In this document: positions 1-7,683 of the stretch, piece by piece
How the letters are laid out: the number at the start of each line of letters is the position of its first letter
How positions within the stretch are numbered: the first letter of the stretch is position 1
Assembly (NCBI GenBank): GCA_943327025.2
Contig: CALPVO020000099.1
Coordinates: 1-7,683, forward strand
Source of the DNA: Janthinobacterium lividum
GTDB lineage: Bacteria; Pseudomonadota; Gammaproteobacteria; Steroidobacterales; Steroidobacteraceae
Direction of reading: 5' to 3'
DNA length: 7,683 nucleotides
Made by a program: the position numbers and the translations under genes
The notes under the pieces: generated by a model
Databases searched by the model: none
Told to the model about the DNA's origin: nothing
The model's input: the letters and a program-made list of their open reading frames with translations, nothing else

Positions 1-713
1 CGACCTTGGACCCAACGGTTCGTCGGCTGCGTTTGCCGCATTGCCCGGACATCGTGCTGGCGGATACGGTCGGGTTCATTCGCGACCTGCCTCATGAGCT
101 GGTCGCTGCTTTCCGTTCCACCCTGCTTGAAGCCCGTGAGGCCGACCTGCACTTGCACGTGGTCGACGCCGCAGATACCGAGCGCGCGGAGCGCATACGG
201 CAGGTAGACGAGGTGCTCGAGGGCATTGGCGCCGGTAGCATCCCCACCATCCAGGTCTTCAACAAAGTGGACCTGTTGGAAGAGCCCGCCCGCCTCGAGC
301 GCGACGAGCACGGTCAGGTGGTCCGCGTGTTTCTGTCGGCCCGGACGGGCGAGGGGCTGGACTTGCTGCGGCAGGCGCTGGCCGAACGCTTCGGGCGGCG
401 GGTTGTCCAGCTCGAATGGCGCTTGCCCCCCTCGGCCGGCAAGATCCGGGCCGAACTTTACCGTCTCGGCGCCATCCAGCAGGAGGCGGTCAGCGAGACT
501 GGCGATTTCGTCCTGCAACTGGAAGTCGCCGCCAGCGAGCTCCAAGCCCTGTGTCGTCGGGAGGGCCTTCCTGTCCCGCCCGGCGTGGGCATTGAAACAA
601 CGTCCGATTCAGCCACGGCAACCCCCACTGAGGGCTTGGGTGTGGTTTTATCTTGTAACGACAACGCCCCCTTCCTACAATCCACGCGCACGGACGCCGC
701 ACTGCGCGCCTAA
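1..713 (+). CDS. hflX: GTPase HflX, C-terminal part (5' end outside window)
   Basis: HflX is a ribosome-binding GTPase that, from work on the family, splits or rescues stalled ribosomes under stress. The window enters the gene inside the G domain: bases 1-2 finish a codon and the frame reads T-L-D-P-T-V-R-R-L, the conserved switch I stretch of HflX. The G3 motif DTVGF is at 63-77, the G4 motif NKVD at 261-272, and a G5-like SARTG follows at about residue 112 of the fragment. Beyond these comes the usual C-terminal domain (LPP...GKIRAELYRLGAI...). The P-loop lies upstream and is not visible. After the point where E. coli HflX ends, near LQALCRREGL, the frame continues for about 45 residues of Thr/Ser/Ala-rich sequence to a TAA at 711-713; this tail overlaps a predicted promoter. 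The TTG at 6 is an internal Leu codon, not a start. Identity is secure; only the function of the tail is open. Confidence 0.95.
   Translation, partial: TLDPTVRRLRLPHCPDIVLADTVGFIRDLPHELVAAFRSTLLEAREADLHLHVVDAADTERAERIRQVDEVLEGIGAGSIPTIQVFNKVDLLEEPARLERDEHGQVVRVFLSARTGEGLDLLRQALAERFGRRVVQLEWRLPPSAGKIRAELYRLGAIQQEAVSETGDFVLQLEVAASELQALCRREGLPVPPGVGIETTSDSATATPTEGLGVVLSCNDNAPFLQSTRTDAALRA
653..681 (+). promoter_or_regulatory. Predicted sigma-70 promoter for hflK-hflC-purA, inside hflX
   Basis: A -35-like TTGTAA (653-658) and a -10-like TACAAT (676-681) are separated by exactly 17 bases. The -10 box matches TATAAT at five of six positions and the -35 box matches TTGACA at four of six. Transcription would begin near 688, about 40 bases before the hflK ATG at 728. 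The stretch 644-681 is visibly AT-richer than the coding sequence around it. The promoter lies in the last codons of hflX, so hflK and the genes after it could be expressed independently of hflX. This is inferred from the boxes alone. Confidence 0.6.
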
Positions 714-727
714 CCCCCGGTACTCCC

Positions 728-2013
728 ATGCCTTCCTCAGCCATCCTTTATGCCCGCCGCGCCCGGGACGGGTTCGTCGGTTTGCTCTCGGTCCTGTCGG
801 ACTTGGGTCTGCTGCTCCGCGCTCTGGTCCAGCGGTCAGCGACTTTCGTGCTGCGGCCCTGGCGCGCCAGTGCGTGGAACGAATCCGGGGGTGGCAAAGA
901 ACCTTGGAAGAACCGCCCGCGTCCTGAAGAGGGGCCGCCGGACCTCGATGACATCGTGCGCAACTTGCAGGCTAAGTTGAAAGCGCTCTTTGGTGGTGGC
1001 AAGCCACCGGAGACGAATGATGAGCCCGCGCCGGGTGTGAACTGGGGCGCCATTGTCGGGGCACTGGCGGCGCTGTGGAGCCTCACGGGCTTCTATGTCG
1101 TGGACGCGGGTGAGCGCGCGGTGGTTACCCGCTTCGGTTCGTTCAGCGAAATTGCCAGTCCGGGTATCAATTGGCATATCCCTTGGCCCGTAGAGCGCCG
1201 CGTGTTGGTGAACACCGAGGAATTCGTTTCGTTCGCCGACAGCACTCGCATGCTGACGCAGGACGAGGCCTTGGTGGAGATCAACCTCGCAGTGCAGTAC
1301 CGCCGCAAGGACCCGGTGCAGTACCTGTTTAGTGTTGCGGACCCGGAAAAGACCTTGGGCGAGGTCTCGGAAAGCGCCATTCGCGAGATTGTCGGCCAAA
1401 GCACCATGGATGCCGTGCTGGAGAAAGGACGCCAGGAAGTGGCGGTGCGCACGAAGGACTTGGTACAGCGCACGCTCGACCAATACAAGACGGGCCTTGA
1501 GGTTATCAGCGTGAACCTGCAGGACGTCCGTGTTCCCGAGCAAGTGGCGCCGTCGCAGAAGGACGCCATCAAGGCACGCGAGGACAAGGAGCGTTTCTCG
1601 CTAGAGGCACAAGCCTACGCGAACAACATTCTCCCGAACGCTCGCGGTACCGCCCAGCAGTCGCTGGAAGATGCCGCTGCCTATCGCTCCCGCGTCATGG
1701 CCGATTCCAGTGGTGAAAGCGCACGTTTCATCGCGCTGGCCTCAGCCTATGCCAAGGCCCCGGGCGTCACGCGGCAGCGGCTCTATTTCGAGACCATGGA
1801 GCAGGTCTACGGCCAGAGCGCCAAGGTGATCGTTGACAGCAAGGCGGGCAACAACATGCTGTACCTGCCGCTGGACAAGTTGGTGGAGCGCAGTCGCGCT
1901 TCGGCACCGGCGGCACCGTCTTCCGGGTCCGCCATGCCCCGCAACGGCGAGGTGACTGTCACCCCCGTTCCCGCCTCTGAAGAACCCGATGTTCGTTCGC
2001 GAGGGAGCCGCTA

Positions 2014-2014
<1 letters not shown>
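728..2014 (+). CDS. hflK: FtsH protease modulator HflK, with N-terminal extension
   Basis: HflK is an inner-membrane SPFH/band 7 protein that forms a cage with HflC around the AAA protease FtsH and modulates its access to membrane substrates. Of 428 residues, 48-62 carry the Gly-rich HflK entry (SAWNESGGGKEPW), 105-125 a single transmembrane helix, and about 126-300 the SPFH domain (VVDAGERAVVTRFG, then PGINWHIPWPVE). A helical region and a Ser/Pro/Ala-rich tail follow. HflK usually begins at MAWNxPGGG, but here that Met position is Ser (codon 869-871), so about 47 residues precede it. ATG 728 was chosen because it is the only ATG in reach and codons 1-48 keep a coding-like third position (38 of 48 G or C). 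No clear Shine-Dalgarno precedes it; TTG 782, TTG 803 or GTG 848 are alternatives. The stop overlaps the hflC start by one base (TAATG). E. coli HflK has 419 residues. Identity is certain; the start is not. Confidence 0.95.
2001..2007 (+). promoter_or_regulatory. Ribosome binding site of hflC
   Basis: GAGGGAG lies six bases before the ATG at 2014, within the last codons of hflK. With the TAATG stop/start overlap it fixes the hflC start and suggests translation is coupled to hflK, which suits two subunits made in similar amounts. Confidence 0.7.
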
Positions 2015-4202
<2,188 letters not shown>

Positions 4203-4204
4203 TT

Positions 4205-4210
4205 GGAGGG
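4205..4210 (+). promoter_or_regulatory. Ribosome binding site of the small exported-protein gene
   Basis: GGAGGG stands eight bases before GTG 4219 and directly after the purA stop codon. It favours GTG 4219 over the in-frame GTG at 4210, which would overlap this site. Confidence 0.7.
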
Positions 4211-4218
4211 TGCCGTTC

Positions 4219-4779
4219 GTGACTTCGTCCACCCATCGCCGACTGGACTGGTTGGCTACTGCTTTTGCTGTCTGCCGGATCGTCTGCGTGGTCGTCTGCA
4301 CGGCCATGCTGTCTGCGCCGGTAGTGGCCGCTCCAGCGGAAGACGCTATTGGGCGCGCCAAAGCGGACCCCACCGTCGGTTTGACGCTCGACGAACTGAA
4401 AGCCAACTACGAGATTGTCGAGGACGGGGACTACAAGCTCACTATCGGCTTTGACGACAAGCGTTCGCAAGTCGTGTTCGTTTCCTCGGCTGTGGAAACG
4501 CTCGGCAAGATGCCTATTCGCGAAGTGTGGTCCATAGCGAACCTTTACGTGCCGGGCAACGAAACCGCGGAAATCGCCGTGTCTTTGCTGAAGGATGGTG
4601 CCGGCAAGATTCTCGGTGGCTGGCAATTGCGCGATTTCGGTGACCGCTTGGGGCTGGTTTACTGCATGCAACTGCCGGCCGGCTTGGACGCGGAAGGCTT
4701 GCGTACGGCTTACCAGCAGACCGCCATCATTGCCGACGAGAAAGAAAAAGAACTGACGAACGACAAAGACGACTTCTAG
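4219..4779 (+). CDS. Small exported protein of unknown function
   Basis: This 186-residue protein has a predicted signal peptide: basic residues HRR at 6-8, a hydrophobic core over about 11-33, and a plausible signal peptidase I site after VVAA near residue 38. The mature part of about 148 residues is acidic, with no cofactor or catalytic motif I recognise and a Lys/Asp/Glu-rich end (DEKEKELTNDKDDF). The alternating pattern TLDELKANY-EIVEDGDYKLTIGFDD...VVFVSSAVETLG, then REVWSIANLYVPGN and GLVYCMQLPAGL, suggests a mixed alpha/beta fold. It is loosely like YbjN or type III chaperone-like domains, but that is only an impression of shape. One Cys remains in the mature chain, so no disulfide is obvious. 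The GTG start is chosen on the strong GGAGGG and the signal peptide. It begins 16 bases after purA and is probably co-transcribed with it; nothing ties it to purine synthesis. Confidence 0.8.
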   Translation: MTSSTHRRLDWLATAFAVCRIVCVVVCTAMLSAPVVAAPAEDAIGRAKADPTVGLTLDELKANYEIVEDGDYKLTIGFDDKRSQVVFVSSAVETLGKMPIREVWSIANLYVPGNETAEIAVSLLKDGAGKILGGWQLRDFGDRLGLVYCMQLPAGLDAEGLRTAYQQTAIIADEKEKELTNDKDDF

Positions 4780-4794
4780 CAGCGCGTGTGCTGC
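4779..4794. repeat. Weak hairpin in the convergent gap between the exported-protein gene and dctA
   Basis: GCAGC (4779-4783) and GCTGC (4790-4794) can pair around a six-base loop, right at the TAG of the upstream gene. No T-run follows on either strand, so it is not a convincing intrinsic terminator. The rest of the gap to 4840 is GC-rich and shows no promoter or gene. Both converging transcripts must end here or run into each other, perhaps by Rho-dependent termination. Confidence 0.3.
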
Positions 4795-4840
4795 CGCCGT
4801 TGGGGCCTGGTTCGTTCTGGGCGCCGCTCCCGGGGTAGCA

Positions 4841-6106
4841 CTAACTACCGAGCGTACGCCGCAATTGTTCGCGGTCGAGAGCGCCCTCCCAGCCGGCCAC
4901 CACTACCGTGGCTACCGCATTGCCCGTGAAGTTCGTCAGCGCGCGGCATTCGCTCATGAAGCGGTCGATGCCAAGGATGAGTGCGAGGCCAGCCACGGGA
5001 ATATCGGGAACGATAGAAAGCGTTGCCGCAAGCGTAATGAATCCCGCGCCGGTAACGCCGGCGGCGCCCTTTGAACTGATCATCGCTACCGCCAGCAGTA
5101 ACAGTTGCTGGGACAGGGTCAAGGGTACGTCCATGGCCTGGGCGATGAATAGCGCAGCCAGGGTCATGTAGATATTCGTGCCGTCCAAATTGAACGAGTA
5201 GCCTGTCGGTACTACCAGCGAAACCACGGATTTTCGACACCCGGCTTGTTCGAGTTTTGCCATGAGGCTGGGTAGGGCGGCTTCCGAAGAAGAAGTGCCG
5301 AGTACCAGCAGCAGTTCCGCCTTCAGGTAACGGACCAGTCGAAACAGCGAAAAGCCCGAAGCCCGGGCGATGAGGCCCAGCACTACCACTACAAACAGCA
5401 ACGAAGTGCCGTAGAAAGTGGCGATGAGCGCAGCCAAGTTAGCCAATGCGCCGAGCCCGTACTTGCCGATGGTGAAGGCCATGGCGCCGAACGCGCCTAC
5501 GGGTGCCAGTTTCATGAGCATGGCAACCACGCGGAATACCACGTCCATGCTGCTCTCGAGCAATACCAATAATGGTTGGCCACGTTCCCCGGCGCGCCCA
5601 AGACTGAGGCCGGTGAGTATGGCTACCAGCAGAATCGGCAGTAGTTCGGTACCCGTTAGCGCCCCGACGAAGCTCTCGGGAATGATGCTCAGCAGAAAGG
5701 CCACGATGCTGGCGTCGTGCGCTTTCGCTACGTAGTCCGCTACCTTGCCGGTGTCGAGGCTGGCGGCTGAGACGTGCAGGCCATCGCCCGGGCGTACGAC
5801 GTTAGCCACCACTAGGCCCACCACGAGCGCCAGCGTGGACACCACGAAAAAATACCCCAAGGTCTTCGCGGCGAGACGACCGACGAGCCCGTGTTCGCGA
5901 GCGTTCGCTATACCAGTAGTCAGTGACAGGAACACCACGGGACCGATGATCATGCGCACCAGCTTGATGAAGGCATCTCCTAGGGGCTTCAGAGCTTCGC
6001 CGAAGGCCGGAAAAAAATGGCCCACGACTATGCCCAGCGCGATGGCGACTAGTACTTGCAGATAGAGGTGTGGCGCGGGAGGGTGGCTGGTGCTGGCGTT
6101 TGTCAT
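4841..6106 (-). CDS. dctA: C4-dicarboxylate transporter DctA (DAACS family)
   Basis: DctA is an inner-membrane symporter that imports succinate, fumarate and malate with cations during aerobic growth. The 421-residue protein is close to E. coli DctA (428) and strongly hydrophobic throughout. Family signatures are the serine-rich hairpin [13 protein letters not shown] (270-282), [23 protein letters not shown] beginning at 302, [12 protein letters not shown] at 345-356, and [20 protein letters not shown] at 381-400. The position equivalent to GltPh Asp394, which holds the amino group of aspartate, is Ser385, while the carboxylate-binding Arg is kept (Arg388). This supports a dicarboxylate rather than an amino acid substrate. 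ATG 6106 is chosen because it gives the family start (a short polar tail before helix 1); the frame is open further upstream to 6250, but that would run into the neighbouring gene. The SD is weak (CGGA, eight bases before). No sigma-54 promoter of the rhizobial dctA type is visible. Confidence 0.93.
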   Translation of the reverse strand: MTNASTSHPPAPHLYLQVLVAIALGIVVGHFFPAFGEALKPLGDAFIKLVRMIIGPVVFLSLTTGIANAREHGLVGRLAAKTLGYFFVVSTLALVVGLVVANVVRPGDGLHVSAASLDTGKVADYVAKAHDASIVAFLLSIIPESFVGALTGTELLPILLVAILTGLSLGRAGERGQPLLVLLESSMDVVFRVVAMLMKLAPVGAFGAMAFTIGKYGLGALANLAALIATFYGTSLLFVVVVLGLIARASGFSLFRLVRYLKAELLLVLGTSSSEAALPSLMAKLEQAGCRKSVVSLVVPTGYSFNLDGTNIYMTLAALFIAQAMDVPLTLSQQLLLLAVAMISSKGAAGVTGAGFITLAATLSIVPDIPVAGLALILGIDRFMSECRALTNFTGNAVATVVVAGWEGALDREQLRRTLGS

Positions 6107-6149
6107 GGGGCAAGTCCGTATCTGGAAATGGGTCGGGTTGGCGCGGTTG

Positions 6150-6177
6150 ACCGGCGCTCCGGTGGGCGTTAACGCCC
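6150..6177. repeat. Two abutting 14-base palindromes at the hydrolase stop codon, upstream of dctA
   Basis: ACCGG-CGCT-CCGGT (6150-6163) and GGGCG-TTAA-CGCCC (6164-6177) lie back to back, each with a five-base GC-rich stem and a four-base centre. The second is perfectly symmetric, and the TAA of the - strand hydrolase gene falls in its centre. No T-run follows, so this is not a classical terminator. They could be RNA hairpins protecting the 3' end of the hydrolase message, an attenuating structure before dctA (ATG at 6106), or a protein-binding site for dctA control. The symmetry is seen; the role is a guess. Confidence 0.45.
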
Positions 6178-7272
6178 TACCAATCCCGTCTGCAGGGCAC
6201 CGGCCTCGGCAGACACATCCAGCCACAGGCCGTCTTCTGCGGCACGCCAATGTTTTGGCCGCACGGCGTCTACGTCACGAAAGAAGGCGCGCTTCACCAA
6301 TGGGTTGGAGCTCGGTGGCGTGAAGTGCGTAAAGACCAATTCGCGTACACCGGCGGCGTTGGCGAGTGCGGCCGCTTCGGCCGGGGTGGTGTGGTAATCG
6401 TTGGTGTCGCCGAGCAGCAGCGATACCTGTCGGTTGCCGCTTTCCTTGGCAACAGCAGACAAAGTGCTAACCAGCGCCTTGGACTGCGCTTCGTGTACCA
6501 GCACATCCGCGCCGCGAGCGGCGTTCGCTATCAACGACGTGCTGCGCGTATCACCACTGACCACCACGCTGCGTCCACGGTAGTCGAAGCGGTAACCGTA
6601 AGCGGGCTTTACTACGCCGTGGTCTACCTTGAACGCCGTGATGCGCAGGCCATCTCGGTCATACATGACCGCCGAATCCGTGCCGGACAGGGGGCCTTCG
6701 GTACCTACGGTAATAGCTCGGCTAGCGAGAGTACTTGCCGACAGCGGCAACAAGCCGCGGTCACGTGCGTGGTGCGCATGTCGAACCGCTTTATCCTGAG
6801 CGTAAGCGAGGTTGAAGCCTGACACTACCTCCTCCACGCCCGGCGGACCGTAGACCGCGAGTGGTGTTTGGCGGCCTTGCAACCAGGACTGCAGGTTCAG
6901 TTCCCCGAGTTCACCCATGTGATCGGAGTGGAAGTGCGTGAGCAGCACGCCGTCGAGTTTCGCGAGGGGCAGGCGCCACATGAGCAGGTTTTCGGTGGAC
7001 TCGGGCCCCGTGTCGACCACGAAGAAACGTCCACCCGCGAAGACGGCAAGGCAACTCTTGGCGACATGACGGTCTGGTAGCGGTGAGCCGGTGCCGCAGA
7101 AAACCAAACGAATGGCAGTGGTTGACGGTGGCGGCGACAATGGCGCGCGCAGTTGTCTGGCGGCCACACGGCGCAGTACGGCGTCCTGTGCGCTTGGCGA
7201 AAACCAAACGATGGCTGCGGCCGCAATGACCAACACCGCTGAACCCACCGCTATCCACTGTAACTTTCGCAT
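6169..7272 (-). CDS. Membrane-anchored RNase Z-like metallo-beta-lactamase-fold hydrolase
   Basis: This 367-residue protein starts with a basic end and a hydrophobic helix (about residues 6-24), a signal anchor or uncleaved signal peptide, so the enzyme domain is probably periplasmic. From residue 55 it follows the RNase Z/ElaC branch of the metallo-beta-lactamase fold: [21 protein letters not shown] (85-93), the metal motif HFHSDH at 113-118, VYGPPGV, VDHG with His218, [12 protein letters not shown] with Asp241, VHEAQ with His260, DYHTTP with His294 and THFTPP with His316. It is therefore likely an active dinuclear zinc hydrolase. Unlike true tRNase Z, GYRFDY runs straight into [10 protein letters not shown], with no room for the tRNA-binding exosite arm. 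With the anchor, this argues against tRNA processing and for an exported hydrolase of unknown substrate; arylsulfatase or phosphodiesterase activity occurs in relatives. ATG 7272 is preferred over GTG 7287 because GGGGAAG precedes it. dctA follows 62 bases downstream. Confidence 0.88.
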   Translation of the reverse strand: MRKLQWIAVGSAVLVIAAAAIVWFSPSAQDAVLRRVAARQLRAPLSPPPSTTAIRLVFCGTGSPLPDRHVAKSCLAVFAGGRFFVVDTGPESTENLLMWRLPLAKLDGVLLTHFHSDHMGELGELNLQSWLQGRQTPLAVYGPPGVEEVVSGFNLAYAQDKAVRHAHHARDRGLLPLSASTLASRAITVGTEGPLSGTDSAVMYDRDGLRITAFKVDHGVVKPAYGYRFDYRGRSVVVSGDTRSTSLIANAARGADVLVHEAQSKALVSTLSAVAKESGNRQVSLLLGDTNDYHTTPAEAAALANAAGVRELVFTHFTPPSSNPLVKRAFFRDVDAVRPKHWRAAEDGLWLDVSAEAGALQTGLVGR

Positions 7273-7278
7273 CGCGCT

Positions 7279-7283
7279 TCCCC
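7279..7283 (-). promoter_or_regulatory. Ribosome binding site of the anchored hydrolase gene
   Basis: On the - strand GGGGA (7283-7279) stands six bases before ATG 7272. It decides the start in favour of this ATG over the in-frame GTG 15 bases upstream. It touches the foot of the hairpin at 7283-7309. Confidence 0.6.
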
Positions 7284-7309
7284 GCACCCGGCAATGCTTG
7301 CAGGGTGCG
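7283..7309 (-). promoter_or_regulatory. Long hairpin directly in front of the hydrolase ribosome binding site
   Basis: CGCACCC (7283-7289) pairs with GGGTGCG (7303-7309). Inside that stem, after one mismatch, GCAA (7291-7294) pairs with TTGC (7298-7301), leaving a three-base loop: 11 paired bases with one G/A mismatch on the + strand reading. On the - strand transcript its last stem base is the first G of the hydrolase Shine-Dalgarno. No T-run follows, so an intrinsic terminator of the upstream gene is unlikely. It could partly block the ribosome binding site, stabilise a processed 5' end, or bind a protein as DNA. Confidence 0.5.
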
Positions 7310-7326
7310 AGGAAGTGCGAATCAGG

Positions 7327-7683
7327 TCAAGCGCCGGGGCCTCGCGGCGATCCTGGTGCGCGGTCGTCCCGCGGGTGGCCATTCCCGCGCTCCCGTTCGC
7401 GCTGTTCGCGTTTTGGGTTCGTGATGACGGGCGGCGTGACCGGTGCGGTTAGTGGCTCGCGTGGACGGTAGTGGTAGTTGCGCTCGCGCAATCGCTCGCG
7501 AAGTTCAGGCGAATTCGGGTAGCGCTCGCGCGGGAACTGTTGCTGGAATAAGGGTGGTGGGGCAGGAGGTGGTACGCGCCGCTGATCCCAACGGTCCCAG
7601 CCACGGTGGCGGCGCTCCCAGCTTTTGCCCCAACGCAGCGACCAACGCGGTGCCATCTCGAGCGCCCACGGGTGGAAGTAGAG
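7327..7683 (-). CDS. C-terminal part of an Arg/Trp/Pro-rich protein of unknown function (5' end outside window)
   Basis: The frame is open from the right edge of the window to a TGA at 7327-7329, giving 118 residues of a longer protein. It begins LYFHPWALEMAPRWSL and continues with a Trp/Arg/Gly-rich segment (WGKSWERRHRGWDRWDQRR). Next come a proline run, FQQQFPRERYPNSPELRERLRERNYHYRPRE, and a highly basic, Gly/Pro/Arg-rich low-complexity tail. An internal ATG exists at 7656, but the composition runs unchanged through it, so it is more likely an internal Met. I recognise no domain. The basic, aromatic, low-complexity character would suit a disordered envelope or nucleic-acid-associated tail; no function can be assigned. 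It lies 54 bases upstream of the hydrolase gene on the same strand and may be co-transcribed with it. A chance open frame cannot be excluded, given the high GC content and missing N-terminus. Confidence 0.55.
   Translation of the reverse strand, partial: LYFHPWALEMAPRWSLRWGKSWERRHRGWDRWDQRRVPPPAPPPLFQQQFPRERYPNSPELRERLRERNYHYRPREPLTAPVTPPVITNPKREQRERERGNGHPRDDRAPGSPRGPGA

Noticed and set aside
836..1543. Long open frame on the - strand opposite hflK
   Set aside because: It runs antisense through the conserved HflK SPFH domain; GC-rich codon bias opens such mirror frames. No ribosome binding site, and composition is Arg/His-rich without any domain.
4780..4840. Bidirectional intrinsic terminator in the convergent gap
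   Set aside because: Only a five-base stem with no T-run on either strand; listed as a weak hairpin instead.
6011..6017. Run of seven A (TTTTTTT in dctA sense) as a phase-variable or frameshift site
   Set aside because: It encodes the Phe-Phe of the normal VGHFFPAFG segment and the frame is intact. A single seven-base run in a GC-rich gene is weak evidence for programmed slippage.
6107..6168. Sigma-54 promoter for dctA, as in rhizobia
   Set aside because: No GG-N10-GC pair matching TGGCAC-N5-TTGC is found in the leader.
6147..6176. TTGACC on the + strand as a -35 box
   Set aside because: No -10 box at proper spacing, and it would read antisense into the hydrolase gene; the similarity comes from the palindromes.
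6107..6250. Longer N-terminus for dctA
   Set aside because: The frame is open, but the extra 48 residues are basic and Cys-rich, unlike any DctA, and would overlap the hydrolase gene; ATG 6106 gives the family length.

Overview
The window looks like an ordinary core-genome segment of a GC-rich proteobacterium, most likely a gammaproteobacterium. This rests on the gene order hflX-hflK-hflC-purA on the + strand, which is the well-known hfl/purA neighbourhood of that group (hfq-hflX-hflK-hflC-...-purA in E. coli), together with a GC-rich third codon position and a DctA of the proteobacterial type. I cannot place it to genus from this sequence.

Positions 1-4779 (+ strand) form one compact block. 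It opens with the 3' part of hflX (ribosome-associated GTPase). hflK and hflC follow; they encode the two SPFH membrane proteins that assemble around the FtsH protease. Next come purA (adenylosuccinate synthetase) and a small secreted protein of unknown function. Junctions are tight: hflK/hflC share one base (TAATG), hflC/purA overlap by four bases (TTGA), and the last gene starts 16 bases after purA. A good sigma-70-type promoter lies inside the 3' end of hflX and would let hflK-hflC-purA-orf be transcribed separately from hflX. The small DUF2065 gene (yjeT) and hisZ, often found between hflC and purA in related genomes, are absent.

Positions 4780-4840 are a 61-base convergent gap with only a weak hairpin. 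The remainder is on the - strand, read from right to left. It holds the end of an Arg/Trp/Pro-rich protein that runs off the window (7327-7683), a membrane-anchored RNase Z-like metallo-beta-lactamase-fold hydrolase (6169-7272), and dctA, a C4-dicarboxylate transporter (4841-6106). Short gaps (54 and 62 bases) separate these three genes and contain clear palindromes: a long hairpin immediately before the hydrolase ribosome binding site, and two abutting 14-base palindromes at the hydrolase stop codon.

I see no tRNA, rRNA, insertion sequence, CRISPR array, phage gene or defence/toxin system here, and no evidence of a dramatic new system. The points worth a second look are modest: N- and C-terminal extensions of HflK and HflX around the internal promoter, the unassigned exported protein at the end of the purA block, the exosite-less anchored RNase Z-like hydrolase, and the RNA structures beside it.
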